Of a stretch of 52,273 nt of DNA, positions 11,543-21,333 are shown piece by piece. Positions within the stretch are counted from its first letter, which is position 1, and each line of letters opens with the position of its first letter. The notes beneath the pieces are model-generated. The model worked only from the letters and a program-made list of their open reading frames with translations. It made no database searches and was not told the origin of the DNA. The stretch spans positions 53,671 through 105,943 of the forward strand of contig JAHBMJ010002249.1 of the NCBI GenBank assembly GCA_018398765.1, given 5' to 3'. Position numbers and translations under genes: made by a program. The stretch comes from Chromera velia. Lineage: Eukaryota; Sar; Chromeraceae.

Positions 11543-13186
11543 AACGCCCTGCGGTGTAAAGTCAAGACCAGTTGAGAAGGGGAGGCTGCCTGCATATGGC
11601 TGGGGTCAAGGGCTTAGTGATCTGAGGTCACTGAGATTCGGGCCGACACCTGAGCCTAAAGGAACGTCTACTGGGATAGTGGTATCTGAGTCAATGGAGA
11701 AATTCAGTTTGAAGCTCCACTCTGCTGGTACAGCTTCTTGACGGGGAAGTGGAGGGAAATGTAAATCAATGAATAGGGGTGGAGCCCGAGAACTGTCGAG
11801 TGGGGTGGTTGTTTTGTAGACGGATGGGGCGGTATGCAGGTATGCTCGTTACTCACGCCGGATTTTGTTTCAGAATCTTCAGCTTCAAATACAGTGCGTA
11901 TATATGAAAGGGGTAGTCTGATCAGGTTTGCATCCAGGCAGACGGATACTCACTGTGGAATCGTGAGGTATTTTTCGTTCCCAAGGCGGGGCTGTCAAGT
12001 TCTGGGAGACTCTCAGGGTGTGAGGCCACCCTGGGTCCTTTAAAGGGTGGTAGTGGGGAAGCAGGTGGAGATCGCTCCGATAGGCCTCTTCTTTTTTTCA
12101 AAAATGTGGGAGGAATGGGGTGAAACGTATATCGGTGTGGCTGAGAGCACAAACTTCGGTAGTAACGATTTCTCCGGTACAGTGCGGTGGGTGGGGATCT
12201 TCTTTTCTTGCCTTCCAATGAATCACTTGGGGCTGTATGCCTTGTGAGAAGGAGCGTGTAGTTAGATAAGGGAGTTTTTTTGGGTCGTATTGGAAAGCAA
12301 CTGTTTGTATGCTGGGAAGCCTGGGAGAAGAGACTTTACTGTCGGTCAGGTGGGAATCCTTTTTCTCTCGAAGGGTCCCGGTTTTCTGTATGATAAATGG
12401 TTGGCCTACAGCTGTGTGAGCCGTCCATCACAAAAAGAGAACTGTGAGGGGAGTAAATAATGATGCTCAGGCCTACCTGGCGGTCGATGCTTCTTTCCGC
12501 ATCAGATTCGTTAGAATGACGAGACTGGAAAGGGAGACGGCAGAGTGGTCTATTAGTATAGGCTTTAGGTGGGAGGTTCAACTCACTGGGGAGATACGGG
12601 TTCCTAGCAGGGGCAAAACGATGGAATGGGTTAGCTACGGATGTAGGGCAGTATAGGGATGCGTCCTCTTCTTTGGTATTATCCGTGCGCGGGCTCCCTT
12701 GATCTTCAGGCAAGGCTGTGTTTCACAGGTTTCCTTGAGGTGGAAGGGGCAAGAGCGGTCCTCGGTTGTCTCTTGTAGGCCGCTGCTGGACAGGATTTTT
12801 TGTAAGGAGGTTTAAGTTTCTTCTGTTTGGGTGTGCAGGGGCGGGGTCATTGTTTTCAGTGCCTTTAGGTTCGGAAAATGGACCATGCTGGGCGTGTCCA
12901 CCACTTTGAGACTCTTTGGTAGCTGGGGCCGACTGTAAGGAGTCACAATGCCTTACGGAGAGTGGTGTGGAGAGCGTTGTCCCCACTCGAATGCCGCTTC
13001 AAGGTCCTCTTCAGTTGGGTACGCTACCCTCTGATACAAGTAATTATACGGCGGTTGGGAGCGCGGCGTTTTAGTAACGGGGTCGTTGACCCAGCAACTA
13101 ATAGTGGGATCGATGTGCTTCTAGTTGTGACTGAAGGTCTTTCTATTCATGTTTCAGGGGCATGCCTCGTCTTTCTATCAGAGAAC

Positions 13187-13500
13187 TGAGCAGTGCTTCA
13201 CAGTGGGATCTGTCTTTTCTGGAAAGGATTCTGGCAGAGGCAAGAAACGGCAAGAAAACCCGTATCTGTCCGAAAATTGGATAGCGCTTCATGGTGCACT
13301 CTGGCCTAGATAGAATTCTCGGCAAAAACAAAAAAAACTTTGTCTGTCCAAAAATTGGACAGCGCTTCACGGTGTACTCTGAATTGGATGGAACTCTCTG
13401 TAAAGACAAGAAAAGACGTATCTGTCTGAAAATTAGACAGCACTTCATGGTCTATTTCTGTCTGGAGACGGTTCTTTCTGAAGACAGAAGGCTGCTTGCT
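13187..13500. repeat. 78-bp tandem repeat with conserved hairpins in the element leader
   Basis: Three clear units (hairpins at 13266, 13344 and 13422) and a diverged one before them. Each unit contains a short inverted repeat: CTGTCC..GGATAG, CTGTCC..GGACAG and CTGTCT..AGACAG. The stem is kept by a paired change between units 2 and 3. The array lies just inside the 5' LTR, in the untranslated leader. Confidence 0.8.
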
Positions 13501-13539
13501 ATTAGAACAGCGGGAGCTTAAAGCTGGCAAGTCACTACG

Positions 13540-14348
13540 TGTAGCGGACTTCTTAGCTGACTCCAGAACTCTAGTAAACTCTCACAGCATTTTGCTGAAG
13601 GTAGGGTAGCTAGGAGACTAAAGTCACTCGAGATTCACTTCTCAGAAGTTTTTTCAAAGGCTGGAAAATGGATGTCGGAAGTCCTCTGTCCGAGATGGGT
13701 CTGACGAAATGATAAGATGAAATTTGATTTTCAACATCTCCTTCCATTTGCTCTTCCAAAAATCCAAGACTTTTGCTTTTTGCTCTTCCATAAAGACTTC
13801 TATAATTATTTTCCTCTGTATCGATTTTACCCCTATTCTTTCCAACACCTCTTCCTTTCCCTCTTCCGTTTTCTGTATTCCATGCATTCTGGTCGGTCTC
13901 TATTTATTTCATTTTATTTTTCTTCTTTTTCCTTCCATCTTCTCTTCCTTTCTTTCTTCCTCTTCCTTGTTTTTGACGAGGCTCCTGGAAGAGGCTCTTC
14001 TGCTCCGACATGCCGTAGCCCGTTGAAGCCCCTGAAAGAGGCTCTTCTAACTCTTTTTTCATTCTTTCTTCCATTTGTTCTACCGTTCTTTCTTCCATTC
14101 CTTCTTCCATTCTTTCTTCCATAATAGAATTCAACAGTCTTTTCTATTCAATAGGTATGGACATCCCCATTAAAACTTCAAGGTCATTTTCTTTTTCTCG
14201 AGATCTATACTTACATCCTTAATTGTTTTCTCCTTTCCTTTCACTTTTATTTCTCTTCCCCCTAGATCATACTAAGTAGGATTTTGGCAGGTAAGACATA
14301 CTTAGAAGTTATATCCTGCTACCGCAGCCTACTTAGGAGTCCGTAACA
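13540..14348 (-). repeat. 5' LTR of the retrotransposon
   Basis: On the plus strand it starts TGTAGCGGAC and ends GTCCGTAACA, giving TG...CA ends with near-inverted terminal decamers. It matches 3860-4721 throughout. The minus strand has an open frame rich in Glu and Arg that is also partly present in the other LTR; I treat it as LTR composition rather than a gene. Confidence 0.75.
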
Positions 14349-15149
14349 TCCCCCCCTTCGATGTTAAATAAGACAGCCTGCGCCAAAACATTAGAGACCT
14401 AGTTAAAGACGGTCTTTCAATCAGTATTCTTATACTCTTTCAGTGGCTTGTCCATGCAACGATTGAGTTGAAGGGAGAGAAAAATAGACAAAGACAGAAA
14501 GAGAGGAGGCAGTTTATGGGTGAGTGGGGCGAAAGGAGAGAGCCTCAGTATATAACAGTTTAAAAGACTGCTGTGTGCAGCAAAAAGGAATCCCGATACG
14601 GTAAACATCACCCCTCTTTTTTTAAATTGTCCATGTACAATTTTATTTCACTCGATCACCGAACATGCATGCAGGGACAGAAGTGGGGCAGATGAAACTG
14701 GGGGTAGACTCACTTGAAACGTACTGAAGAGTCATACACAAAACAGATGAGAGAGGCTGCCTTACATGCTTCTCATTTCTCCACTTCTCCTTTCTCAGGC
14801 AAAGCTTTACACAAAAGTGTACAGGTAAAACCCCTCATGCGGAAAATTCAGGATTCAACACTCTGCACGATCCACTGTATGCATTTGCCTCCTCGAGTCA
14901 CTTTGGCATCATGCAGATGCAACTTTTGAAGGCCCGGCTGGGGCTATCAGCCCCTACTGCAACCTAAACTGCGATAAAAGGAGAGCAGTGGAAGACCACT
15001 GGCCCTCGGACTCTTCTTCCCTCATGGGGTGGGCAGCGTAAAACACCTGTCTAAATACTGCCCGGCCCGGAAGCATACCCACTGGTAGCAGCCGTTTTCC
15101 CATACAAATTGCAGTCAGGGCCTCCAGATCTCTACATGAGTCCCTCCTG
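14349..15149. other. No gene recognised
   Basis: Unique-looking sequence with a GC-rich stretch near 14930-15120. I see no supported coding exon, tRNA or other RNA gene. Confidence 0.5.
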
Positions 15150-15318
15150 GTAGATCGAGTGCAGACCTGGAGTTTTCATATATGCCGGCAGTTGAGAAGT
15201 GGCCGGGATCCTGGGACTTGACGAAGTAAGTTAAACAACTAAGGAGCCAACTTTAAAGGAGTCAGACATGCGGTTAAGCCAGTAGTCAGCCAGCCAAATC
15301 AGTCAATAAGTTTTTCCC
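15150..15318 (+). repeat. Plus-oriented member of an inverted exon-like pair
   Basis: Matches the reverse complement of 17575-17745. Both copies encode, in the same frame, a peptide with S-A-D-x-E-F-S and V-E-K-W-P-G-S-W followed by L-T. Both then continue into GTAAGT(T/C)AA, which looks like a splice donor. The family is unknown; this is probably a duplicated exon plus adjoining intron. Confidence 0.6.
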
Positions 15319-15815
15319 TTACCATGGGCCCTGCCAGCAGCTTCCTTAATTCTCTTTTCTTTGCTTTCGCCTCTCCTAAAATTATGTTTATCCCCTGCCA
15401 CCTCTCCTTCATCTGCTGTCTTTCACTTCCATCCTCGCCCATATCTCCCTCTCCATCCCCTTTCCCAAACGTCGACTCAAACCATTCTAAAATGTTAGGC
15501 ACCTCTGCTTATATCTGCTTGGTACCATCCGCCATCCGGCTTCTTGTCCCTCGGCAGAACCTAACACATGTTATAATACCAGTATTCCTCACCCTTCTCA
15601 TTTTCTTGTTTATACACGGGGGGGTGTTCGTTAAAAATTCCATAGAAAGGACTTGTTTCCCCTGCTTGGACATACTGACGGTACATTTGCCGCATTCTAT
15701 AGTCAAGGAGCGGAATCTTGAGATCCACTCTCACCCATCCTTTTGCCCTCAACTTTTTCATCAGAGTCTCATACGTCCAAAACGACAACGGCCCTGCATA
15801 AGCAGCCAGACACAA
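15299..15815 (-). pseudogene. Two adjoining minus-strand frames, probably one broken gene piece
   Basis: One frame at 15815-15561 has protein-like composition (words KKLRAKGWVRVDLKIPLLDY and GIFNEHPPVYKQ) and ends at TAG. The peptide continues in frame past the stop (LPRDKKPDGGWYQ). A second frame, 15502-15299, begins near PNILEWFESTFGKG and continues with KAKKRELRKLL. A stop and a frame change between them suggest decay, or an intron I cannot place. No family recognised. Confidence 0.4.
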
Positions 15816-16130
15816 TCACAATCAACTGTTCACTCCTCCAATAAACCGACTGCACATTAAATTTGTTGTTTCATCAATTACTCAATTAATTAATCAATCA
15901 TACAGAGAGACCGTCTATTGTCACTTTATATATACTTTCATAATCTGTAACCCAAACCAAGCTTAATCCCCTTCTTTTCCTATTTATTCCATTCATTGTC
16001 CATCCAACGGCCTGTTTATCCTACTTTATATCAAATACCGTCGTAAAACTGACGTCCAGAGACAGCTGTGGAGAAATCGATGTTCGCTCCCACTGACCTT
16101 CCCGCGGCACCCGCGACACCTGCATATATA

Positions 16131-16183
16131 CCATGATTGAGGGTTTTTTCATGCATGCCGCGTCCCCATATATGAGAGGCAGA
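16131..16183. repeat. ~50-bp block shared with 40049-40100
   Basis: Shares CCATGAT, AGGGTTTT, GCATGCC, CGTCCCCAT and TATGAG in the same order and spacing as 40049-40100, which lies in the promoter region of gene E. Confidence 0.55.
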
Positions 16184-16379
16184 TCTAACCTAGTTTGTTG
16201 ATTTGTTCTATCCTAGGACTACGAGCGACAAAAATAGGCGTGACTTCGATCACCCTGATACAGCTGATCAATCGCGGTCTCACAACAGGCTGCATATATA
16301 CACATATTTTCAGACTTGCTTTGCGGTGACTTAGCCTACAATTAGGGAAACAAGATTCGGCCTTGTATTGAACCTTTTA

Positions 16380-16860
16380 TTTATGTACGAGAAAGGAAAG
16401 TTTAACTTTTTACTACCTTAGACGACAAAATTATTGAATAAACTTCAAGTGATAAAAAAAAATCAAAAAGATAGAGCAAAGAAGGAAACAATACTTTTAA
16501 TTAAATTATTTTTAAAATGGTTTTATTTTGTTATTGTGTTAAGGCTATTCTATATCTATTTGTTATTAATCTTGTGAAAATATGTTTTTTATACACCGCG
16601 AACGACCCTAGGGGTCTCAAATTGGGTATGTTGGCTTCAATAGTAGTTATATAGGCAAAGATAAGCCAATACAGCCCTAGTCTAGGCCCTAGTATCATAC
16701 TAGCAACTACACTGGCTCTAAAACTTTCAAAGAAGGGAGCTTGATCCAATGTCGTCCCTAAAAATGAAATTTCGCCAAACTCAAAAATTTTATTCAATAA
16801 TTTTGTTGCCTAGGGTAGTATTGTGGAAAACAAAACTCCCTTCAATCACACATGTGTGTT
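16380..16860. other. AT-rich island with one open frame
   Basis: AT-rich DNA. An 88-residue minus frame (16797-16531) has a hydrophobic middle and no recognised motif. The composition makes chance likely, so I do not call a gene. Confidence 0.4.
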
Positions 16861-17232
16861 CAAGCAGAAGAGTTGATTGATGCCTATCACCCACAGGGAC
16901 TCTGACTCAGGGAATGAAGACAAACGAATGAAGCGGCCTTCATTTCGTGAATTTGATCTGACCGTCGTTTGTCTTTGGGAGAGGTTGAGGGGGTACGTGC
17001 GAGAAGGTGTCAGCGACTCTGCGAGCGTGCACATCTGCAGGTGCATTGGAAGAGTCGATCCAACAAACCACAAATTCCATCGGATGCACTTGCAAGCTCA
17101 CTGCCAGACAGGACTCTATTGTGAACACATCTTCAACGAGAGACCTCATATGAGTGTGTCTGTATGACTGCTTAATTGATTCTGCTTCTCATTTCAAATA
17201 GTGAATCAATCAATCAATCATCCATAGAAGAA

Positions 17233-17451
17233 CTAAAGAGAAAAAAGATAAAGCAAATCATGATACGAACGTTTCTTTGACCAAGAAGACATGTGGGAGA
17301 GATTTTTAGAAGATGAATCAAAGCAACAACATGATTGCTCCTGACAACGTGAAGGCATCATGCCAGTGGGAAATGGAGAAACGCGTACTTCAGAAATCAC
17401 CGACGGGGACTGCATAATTGGAATACCGGAGGGCGACTTCGCGCTCTCCAT
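17233..17451 (-). CDS. Possible small Ser-rich protein or first exon, unknown
   Basis: From ATG 17451 the frame gives 72 residues, Ser-rich with a Cys cluster (QSCCCFDSSSKN). Start context is reasonable and there is no family match. Antisense and overlapping frames exist around 16877-17167, so the strand of this region is uncertain. Confidence 0.25.
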   Translation of the reverse strand: MESAKSPSGIPIMQSPSVISEVRVSPFPTGMMPSRCQEQSCCCFDSSSKNLSHMSSWSKKRSYHDLLYLFSL

Positions 17452-17574
17452 GAGCCCTTAACAAGACCTGGTAGAAAGATCATATTTGTCGATCAGATTG
17501 AGGGGTCGCCTTCACGCGAAAAGACACCAAGAGAAAATTTAATGAGAAGCAGAAGAAAATGACGGAAGGGAAGG

Positions 17575-17745
17575 TTCAAAAACTCATTGACTGATTTAGC
17601 TGGCTGACTGCCGGCCTAGCCGTATGTATGACTCCTTGGTCCTCTTAGTTGCTTGACTTACTTGGTCAAGTTGAACTCCCAGGATCCCGGCCACTTCTCG
17701 ACCGTCAGCGTATGTGAAAACTCCGGGTCTGCACTCGATTCACTG
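17575..17745 (-). repeat. Minus-oriented member of an inverted exon-like pair
   Basis: Counterpart of 15150-15318, with the same encoded peptide pattern and donor-like GTAAGT on the minus strand. In this copy a TGAGCAG acceptor-like sequence precedes the coding block. Confidence 0.6.
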
Positions 17746-18083
17746 CTCAACCATGCACAGCGCACAGAGACGACAGTGAGGGGCAGAGGAGAGAGGAAGT
17801 CCAGAGAGGAAGTTCAGACAGATGGAAGAAAAAGAAAAAGAATTACAGTGCGGTGGAAAAAGGAAAAGCTAGGCATGGAGCAGAAGCAAAAAAAGGAAGG
17901 GGAAGAAAAACGATATAGGTAGGGACGGTCAGCAAAACCTAAAGCCATGCGTGCTCAAATAAAGTGGCCAAAGTCCTCTTGGGAGCGGACAAAAGCAAGA
18001 GAAGAGTGGGTGTCTAAGCAATTTCCGTATCTATCGTGAGATTGGCCTCCTGCTCTACTGTACTATAGCCTGAGTGTAAATTA

Positions 18084-18212
18084 TTAGACTGCCTCGATCA
18101 GACGCACATCGACTGACCCGCCTATGCAGCCGTCCTTCCACTGGTCGTCGTACCGCACGAACTCTCCGGTGTACATATCTCCCTCATTGTACCAGGAGGT
18201 ACCCTTGTCGTG
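18084..18212 (-). CDS. Terminal exon of an unidentified minus-strand gene
   Basis: After an acceptor (GAAGTCAG, intron ending at 18213) the minus strand reads 42 codons to TAA at 18086-18084. The peptide contains HDKGTSWYNEGDMYTGEF and ends in a V-D-V-R-L-I-E-A-V tail. The third codon position is GC-rich and the pattern is clearly protein-like. The upstream exon is probably among the minus-strand pieces at 18.9-19.4 kb, but I could not fix the joins. Family unknown. Confidence 0.5.
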   Translation of the reverse strand, partial: HDKGTSWYNEGDMYTGEFVRYDDQWKDGCIGGSVDVRLIEAV

Positions 18213-18301
18213 CTGACTTCAATACCCCGAAGCTCGGGACTCCTTCCGATTTCCTGCATGAGAAAGGGTGCAGGCAGGCAACAGATCGGTGGGCCAGTGT
18301 T

Positions 18302-18567
18302 TCTGTCTGTCTGTCTGTCTGTCTGCTTGTCTGTCTGCTTGTCTGTCTACTTGTCTGTCTGCTTGTCTGTCTGCTTGTCTGTCTGCTTGTCTGTCTGCTT
18401 GTCTGTCTGCTTGTCTGTCTGCTTGTCTATCTGCTTGTCTGTCTGCTTGTCTGTCTGTCTTTTTGTCTGTCTGTCTGTTTGTCTGTCTGTCTGCTTGTCT
18501 GTCTGTCTGCTTGTCAGATTGTCAGAATCACTGTCTGTCTGTCTGTCTGTCAGATTGTCAGAATCAC

Positions 18568-18599
<32 letters not shown>

Positions 18600-18660
18600 C
18601 GCTTATCTGTGTGCCTTCTCGTCTCTCTGTCTGTATCTCTGCCCATTTCTCTGTCTGTCA
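18302..18660. repeat. (GTCT)n array with GCTT interruptions
   Basis: Tetranucleotide array with a higher-order GCTTGTCTGTCT period. It contains two direct copies of CAGATTGTCAGAATCACTGT near 18514 and 18550. Open frames through it are by-products. Confidence 0.9.
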
Positions 18661-19300
18661 GGAATGGGGATAGAGAACAGAAGCAGACCAAAAACAGAAG
18701 AAAACATAAGGATGTCGCCTGGTTTGTTATTGACATTTTGTCTGCTTTCTACCTGGCCATTCACACTTGAGTTCGTGGCCGACTGCAGACAGTCACTACA
18801 CATTGCTTGCATGTCCTGCAGCCCACCTCCTATCAAAAACATGCAAGGGCGGACAGGTACACATGCATAAAAAACAGAAAGCCGAGAGAGACATGACAGC
18901 ACTTCGAAATGACTGACAGCGGCTATGCTCGCTCTCTAGGCATCGTAGAGGGTCACCACTCGGGCTCCAACCCACTCCCTTTCTCTGCCCCCACACAGAA
19001 CGTGAATAGTGCATGATACCTCTCTGCAGAAATATGCGCAGGGGTGATCCAGGAGGACAAACGCTAGGACAAATGAGGCAGCTGGCGGTCATGCTCTTGA
19101 TTCTCCCAAAACAAGTGAGGACTCACACGAAGTTCAACCACACGCCACCAAAACAACCAGAAACTTGTGAGATGCATGGAGGTGAAGAGGCAAAGGAAAG
19201 CTGTAGCGGATAGCAAACAAGCTCGATCGAAACTGCTTGTTGGAGGTGCGGACTCCTGGGTTCTTTTAATACCTGGCTGACTGTGTGTTGGTGTACTAAC

Positions 19301-19406
19301 TTGTTTGAGCCCTCATCTCGACGCCGTCGACCACGTCCGACTCGACAAAGATGACGCGCCACCTGCGCCCGGCCTCGTACAGAAGCCCGTAAATGGGAGG
19401 CCTCGT
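19301..19406 (-). CDS. Isolated GC3-rich exon fragment, unknown family
   Basis: The minus strand reads RPPIYGLLYEAGRRWRVIF then VESDVVDGVEMRAQ, with G or C at nearly every third codon position. The 3' end fits a GTTAGT donor at 19300. A TGA lies two codons inside the nearest TGCAG acceptor in this frame, so the 5' boundary is unknown or the piece is broken. It may belong with 18084-18212; a phase-compatible bridge near 19.03-18.99 kb is possible but not shown. Confidence 0.4.
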
Positions 19407-20094
19407 CGTTCACGACTGCAAGGAGAAAGGGGAGAATGAAGAGATGATGGAAGTACTACATTGATCTGTTCTGGCAATTGGGGCAGTCAACTTGGATACA
19501 CAGGGTCTACAAGGTTTTCAGAAGCAGAGGCGACTTCAAGAAAGGACAGCTGCATGAGGGAAAAAGAGAGCGGTTCAAGAGACCGAAATTATTTTTAGAG
19601 GCTGAACAATTGGACCTATAAGGTGACAGACAGCAGACTCCTACAGATTAGATCGAGTGTCCACTCTGACCACTCCAGTCGCTGTGCAAGCGTCCCCTGT
19701 AGAACCTAGCGTAGAACCTCCGGGACGGCCAGTCCTGTGTCAGCACCGATCGAAGAAAGACAAGAGCTTCAATCAGTCTGTCGAGGAAACACGATTGGTG
19801 TGGCATGCAGCTCGTATGTACCGCAACACACAAACTCACAGCGTTGGAAGAAAACTCAAGTAAACTAAAAGAATTTGAAGGTGCAGTTGAATTTGACCCG
19901 GCCCTCTAGAGCCTTGAGACAGACAGAGAGGACGATTAATCGTATGCACGTCTAAATTCCAACGCAGGCGAGGGTGCAGGGCCAGCAAAGTCTTTACAAA
20001 AATCCATGCTCTATGCTCTTTATCTGTCGATTTGCTTCCCTGCTCATCCAACCCCAGCATACGTCTCATTTGAAAAATGGAAAATGAAGAAGTT

Positions 20095-20445
20095 TCAAGA
20101 CAGAATTGACGTACAGAACGCACTGCCAGAAAAGCGTGAAGGATTCCGTAGGGCTGCATACATCCAACTCACCGAAATCGAGGGGTGCGATCTTCTTTGC
20201 ACGCTCAGGAAGAGCACTTCATGCTCATTGGCCTGAAGACGCTCGAAGAGTGAAACGCCCAGACCCCCCTCCCTCGCCTTCTCTGACAACACCGTTGCCG
20301 CGAGTTGCTCTGGGTCCCCGACCAAAACTGTCTTGTGGGCGCCCTTGCATGCCCAGGGGAACGAGCACATCAGGCTCTGCAACCAGAAGGCCGGCTACGG
20401 CACAGGCTTCACCTACTCCTGCAGGCAATACACAACCCGTTACTA
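20095..20445 (-). pseudogene. SF1 (UPF1/senataxin-like) helicase fragment
   Basis: The minus strand carries motif III of the UPF1-like superfamily 1 helicases (KTVLVGDPEQLAATVLS), then GLGVSLFERL and a motif IV-like QRRSHPSIS, where the usual form is QYRxHPxIS. Just upstream in a different frame is AEPDVLVPLGMQG, matching the E-P-x-x-L-x-P-L segment after motif II. A frame change therefore separates motif II from motif III. Walker A, motif V and motif VI are absent from the window. Active members unwind RNA or DNA with ATP; this copy looks broken. A ~300-residue helicase core would be expected. Confidence 0.65.
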
Positions 20446-20660
20446 TATACCTCTGTGGCGGCGACGAGTGTGACCTGCGCGGTGTTGCAGAGTTGCATGC
20501 ATCAACTCGGTCCGCCGCGTCATCGCAGCGGCAGATGCATGTAGTGGCATGCAGCGTCAAATAATTGCAGTGCAACATCTGCAGTAAATAAAATAAAAAA
20601 ACTTCAATACAAATCGACCACCGATCAATTATATAATTGTTAATTTTCGCAACGTACGTC

Positions 20661-20668
<8 letters not shown>

Positions 20669-20691
<23 letters not shown>

Positions 20692-20862
20692 GCATCCTAT
20701 TGTCACAAGCAAGGCAAAGTGCAGAGCCGATGTACATGTGTCTTTCAGCGGTGTCAAAAGGTAGCCTATTGACGTCAAGCAGAGGAATACCTCAAGGAAA
20801 TATATAGAGGCGCAGTCAGAGAGACTGGATGCATGTATATATATATATATATATATATGCAC
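20669..20862. repeat. Two (TA)n microsatellites
   Basis: TA runs at about 20669-20690 and 20836-20858, each flanked by TGCATSY words. The interval between them has no gene. Confidence 0.85.
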
Positions 20863-21074
20863 ATGTACATGTGACCACACACAGGTTTGACATATACATA
20901 TAAAAAAACAGGTGTTCTTCACATCAAGTAGACGGATCGAGCTGACTCAAACAGAAAGACATTGTTCAAATTGTCTCACAAGAAAAGCTTCCAAAGCCTA
21001 AGAGGACCGGAGTAGACGATCATTAAACCGATCCTACAGGGACACGAGAACTCATCTGAAACAACAACAGGAGC

Positions 21075-21163
21075 ATGACTCGAGCAGGTGAGTTGCATGG
21101 AGCTGTCGTGCTCATCGTGGTGCTTCTTCCAGAATCTTGAGTCAGCACGCCTCTCCCTCTCCC

Positions 21164-21195
<32 letters not shown>

Positions 21196-21239
21196 ACGCG
21201 CGCGCGCACACACACACACACACAAACACAAACACGCCG

Positions 21240-21276
<37 letters not shown>

Positions 21277-21283
21277 ATGTGTG

Positions 21284-21333
<50 letters not shown>

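Larger units (their letters stand above)
3860..14348 (-). mobile_element. LTR retrotransposon, minus orientation, degenerate and without visible pol
   Basis: Two direct repeats of about 0.8 kb bound the element (3860-4721 and 13540-14348). In the minus sense each begins TGTTACGGAC, a common LTR start, and the 13.5-kb copy ends CCGCTACA. A purine tract sits beside the low-coordinate LTR, and a Gag frame lies near the high-coordinate LTR on the minus strand, so the 5' LTR is at 13540-14348. The flanks share TCCC (3856-3859 and 14349-14352), a possible 4-bp target duplication in low-complexity sequence. The LTRs match at roughly nine in ten positions by eye, so the insertion is old. The ~5 kb where pol would lie (about 4.8-9.9 kb) shows no reverse transcriptase, integrase or protease motif. 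A non-autonomous derivative or heavy decay are both possible. Confidence 0.7.

Noticed and set aside
14930-15120. Structured RNA gene in a GC-rich stretch
   Set aside because: No tRNA cloverleaf, rRNA or snRNA signature could be read.
18210-18870. Cys/Leu/Ser-rich open frames of 186-200 residues
   Set aside because: By-product of a (GTCT)n array open in several frames at once.
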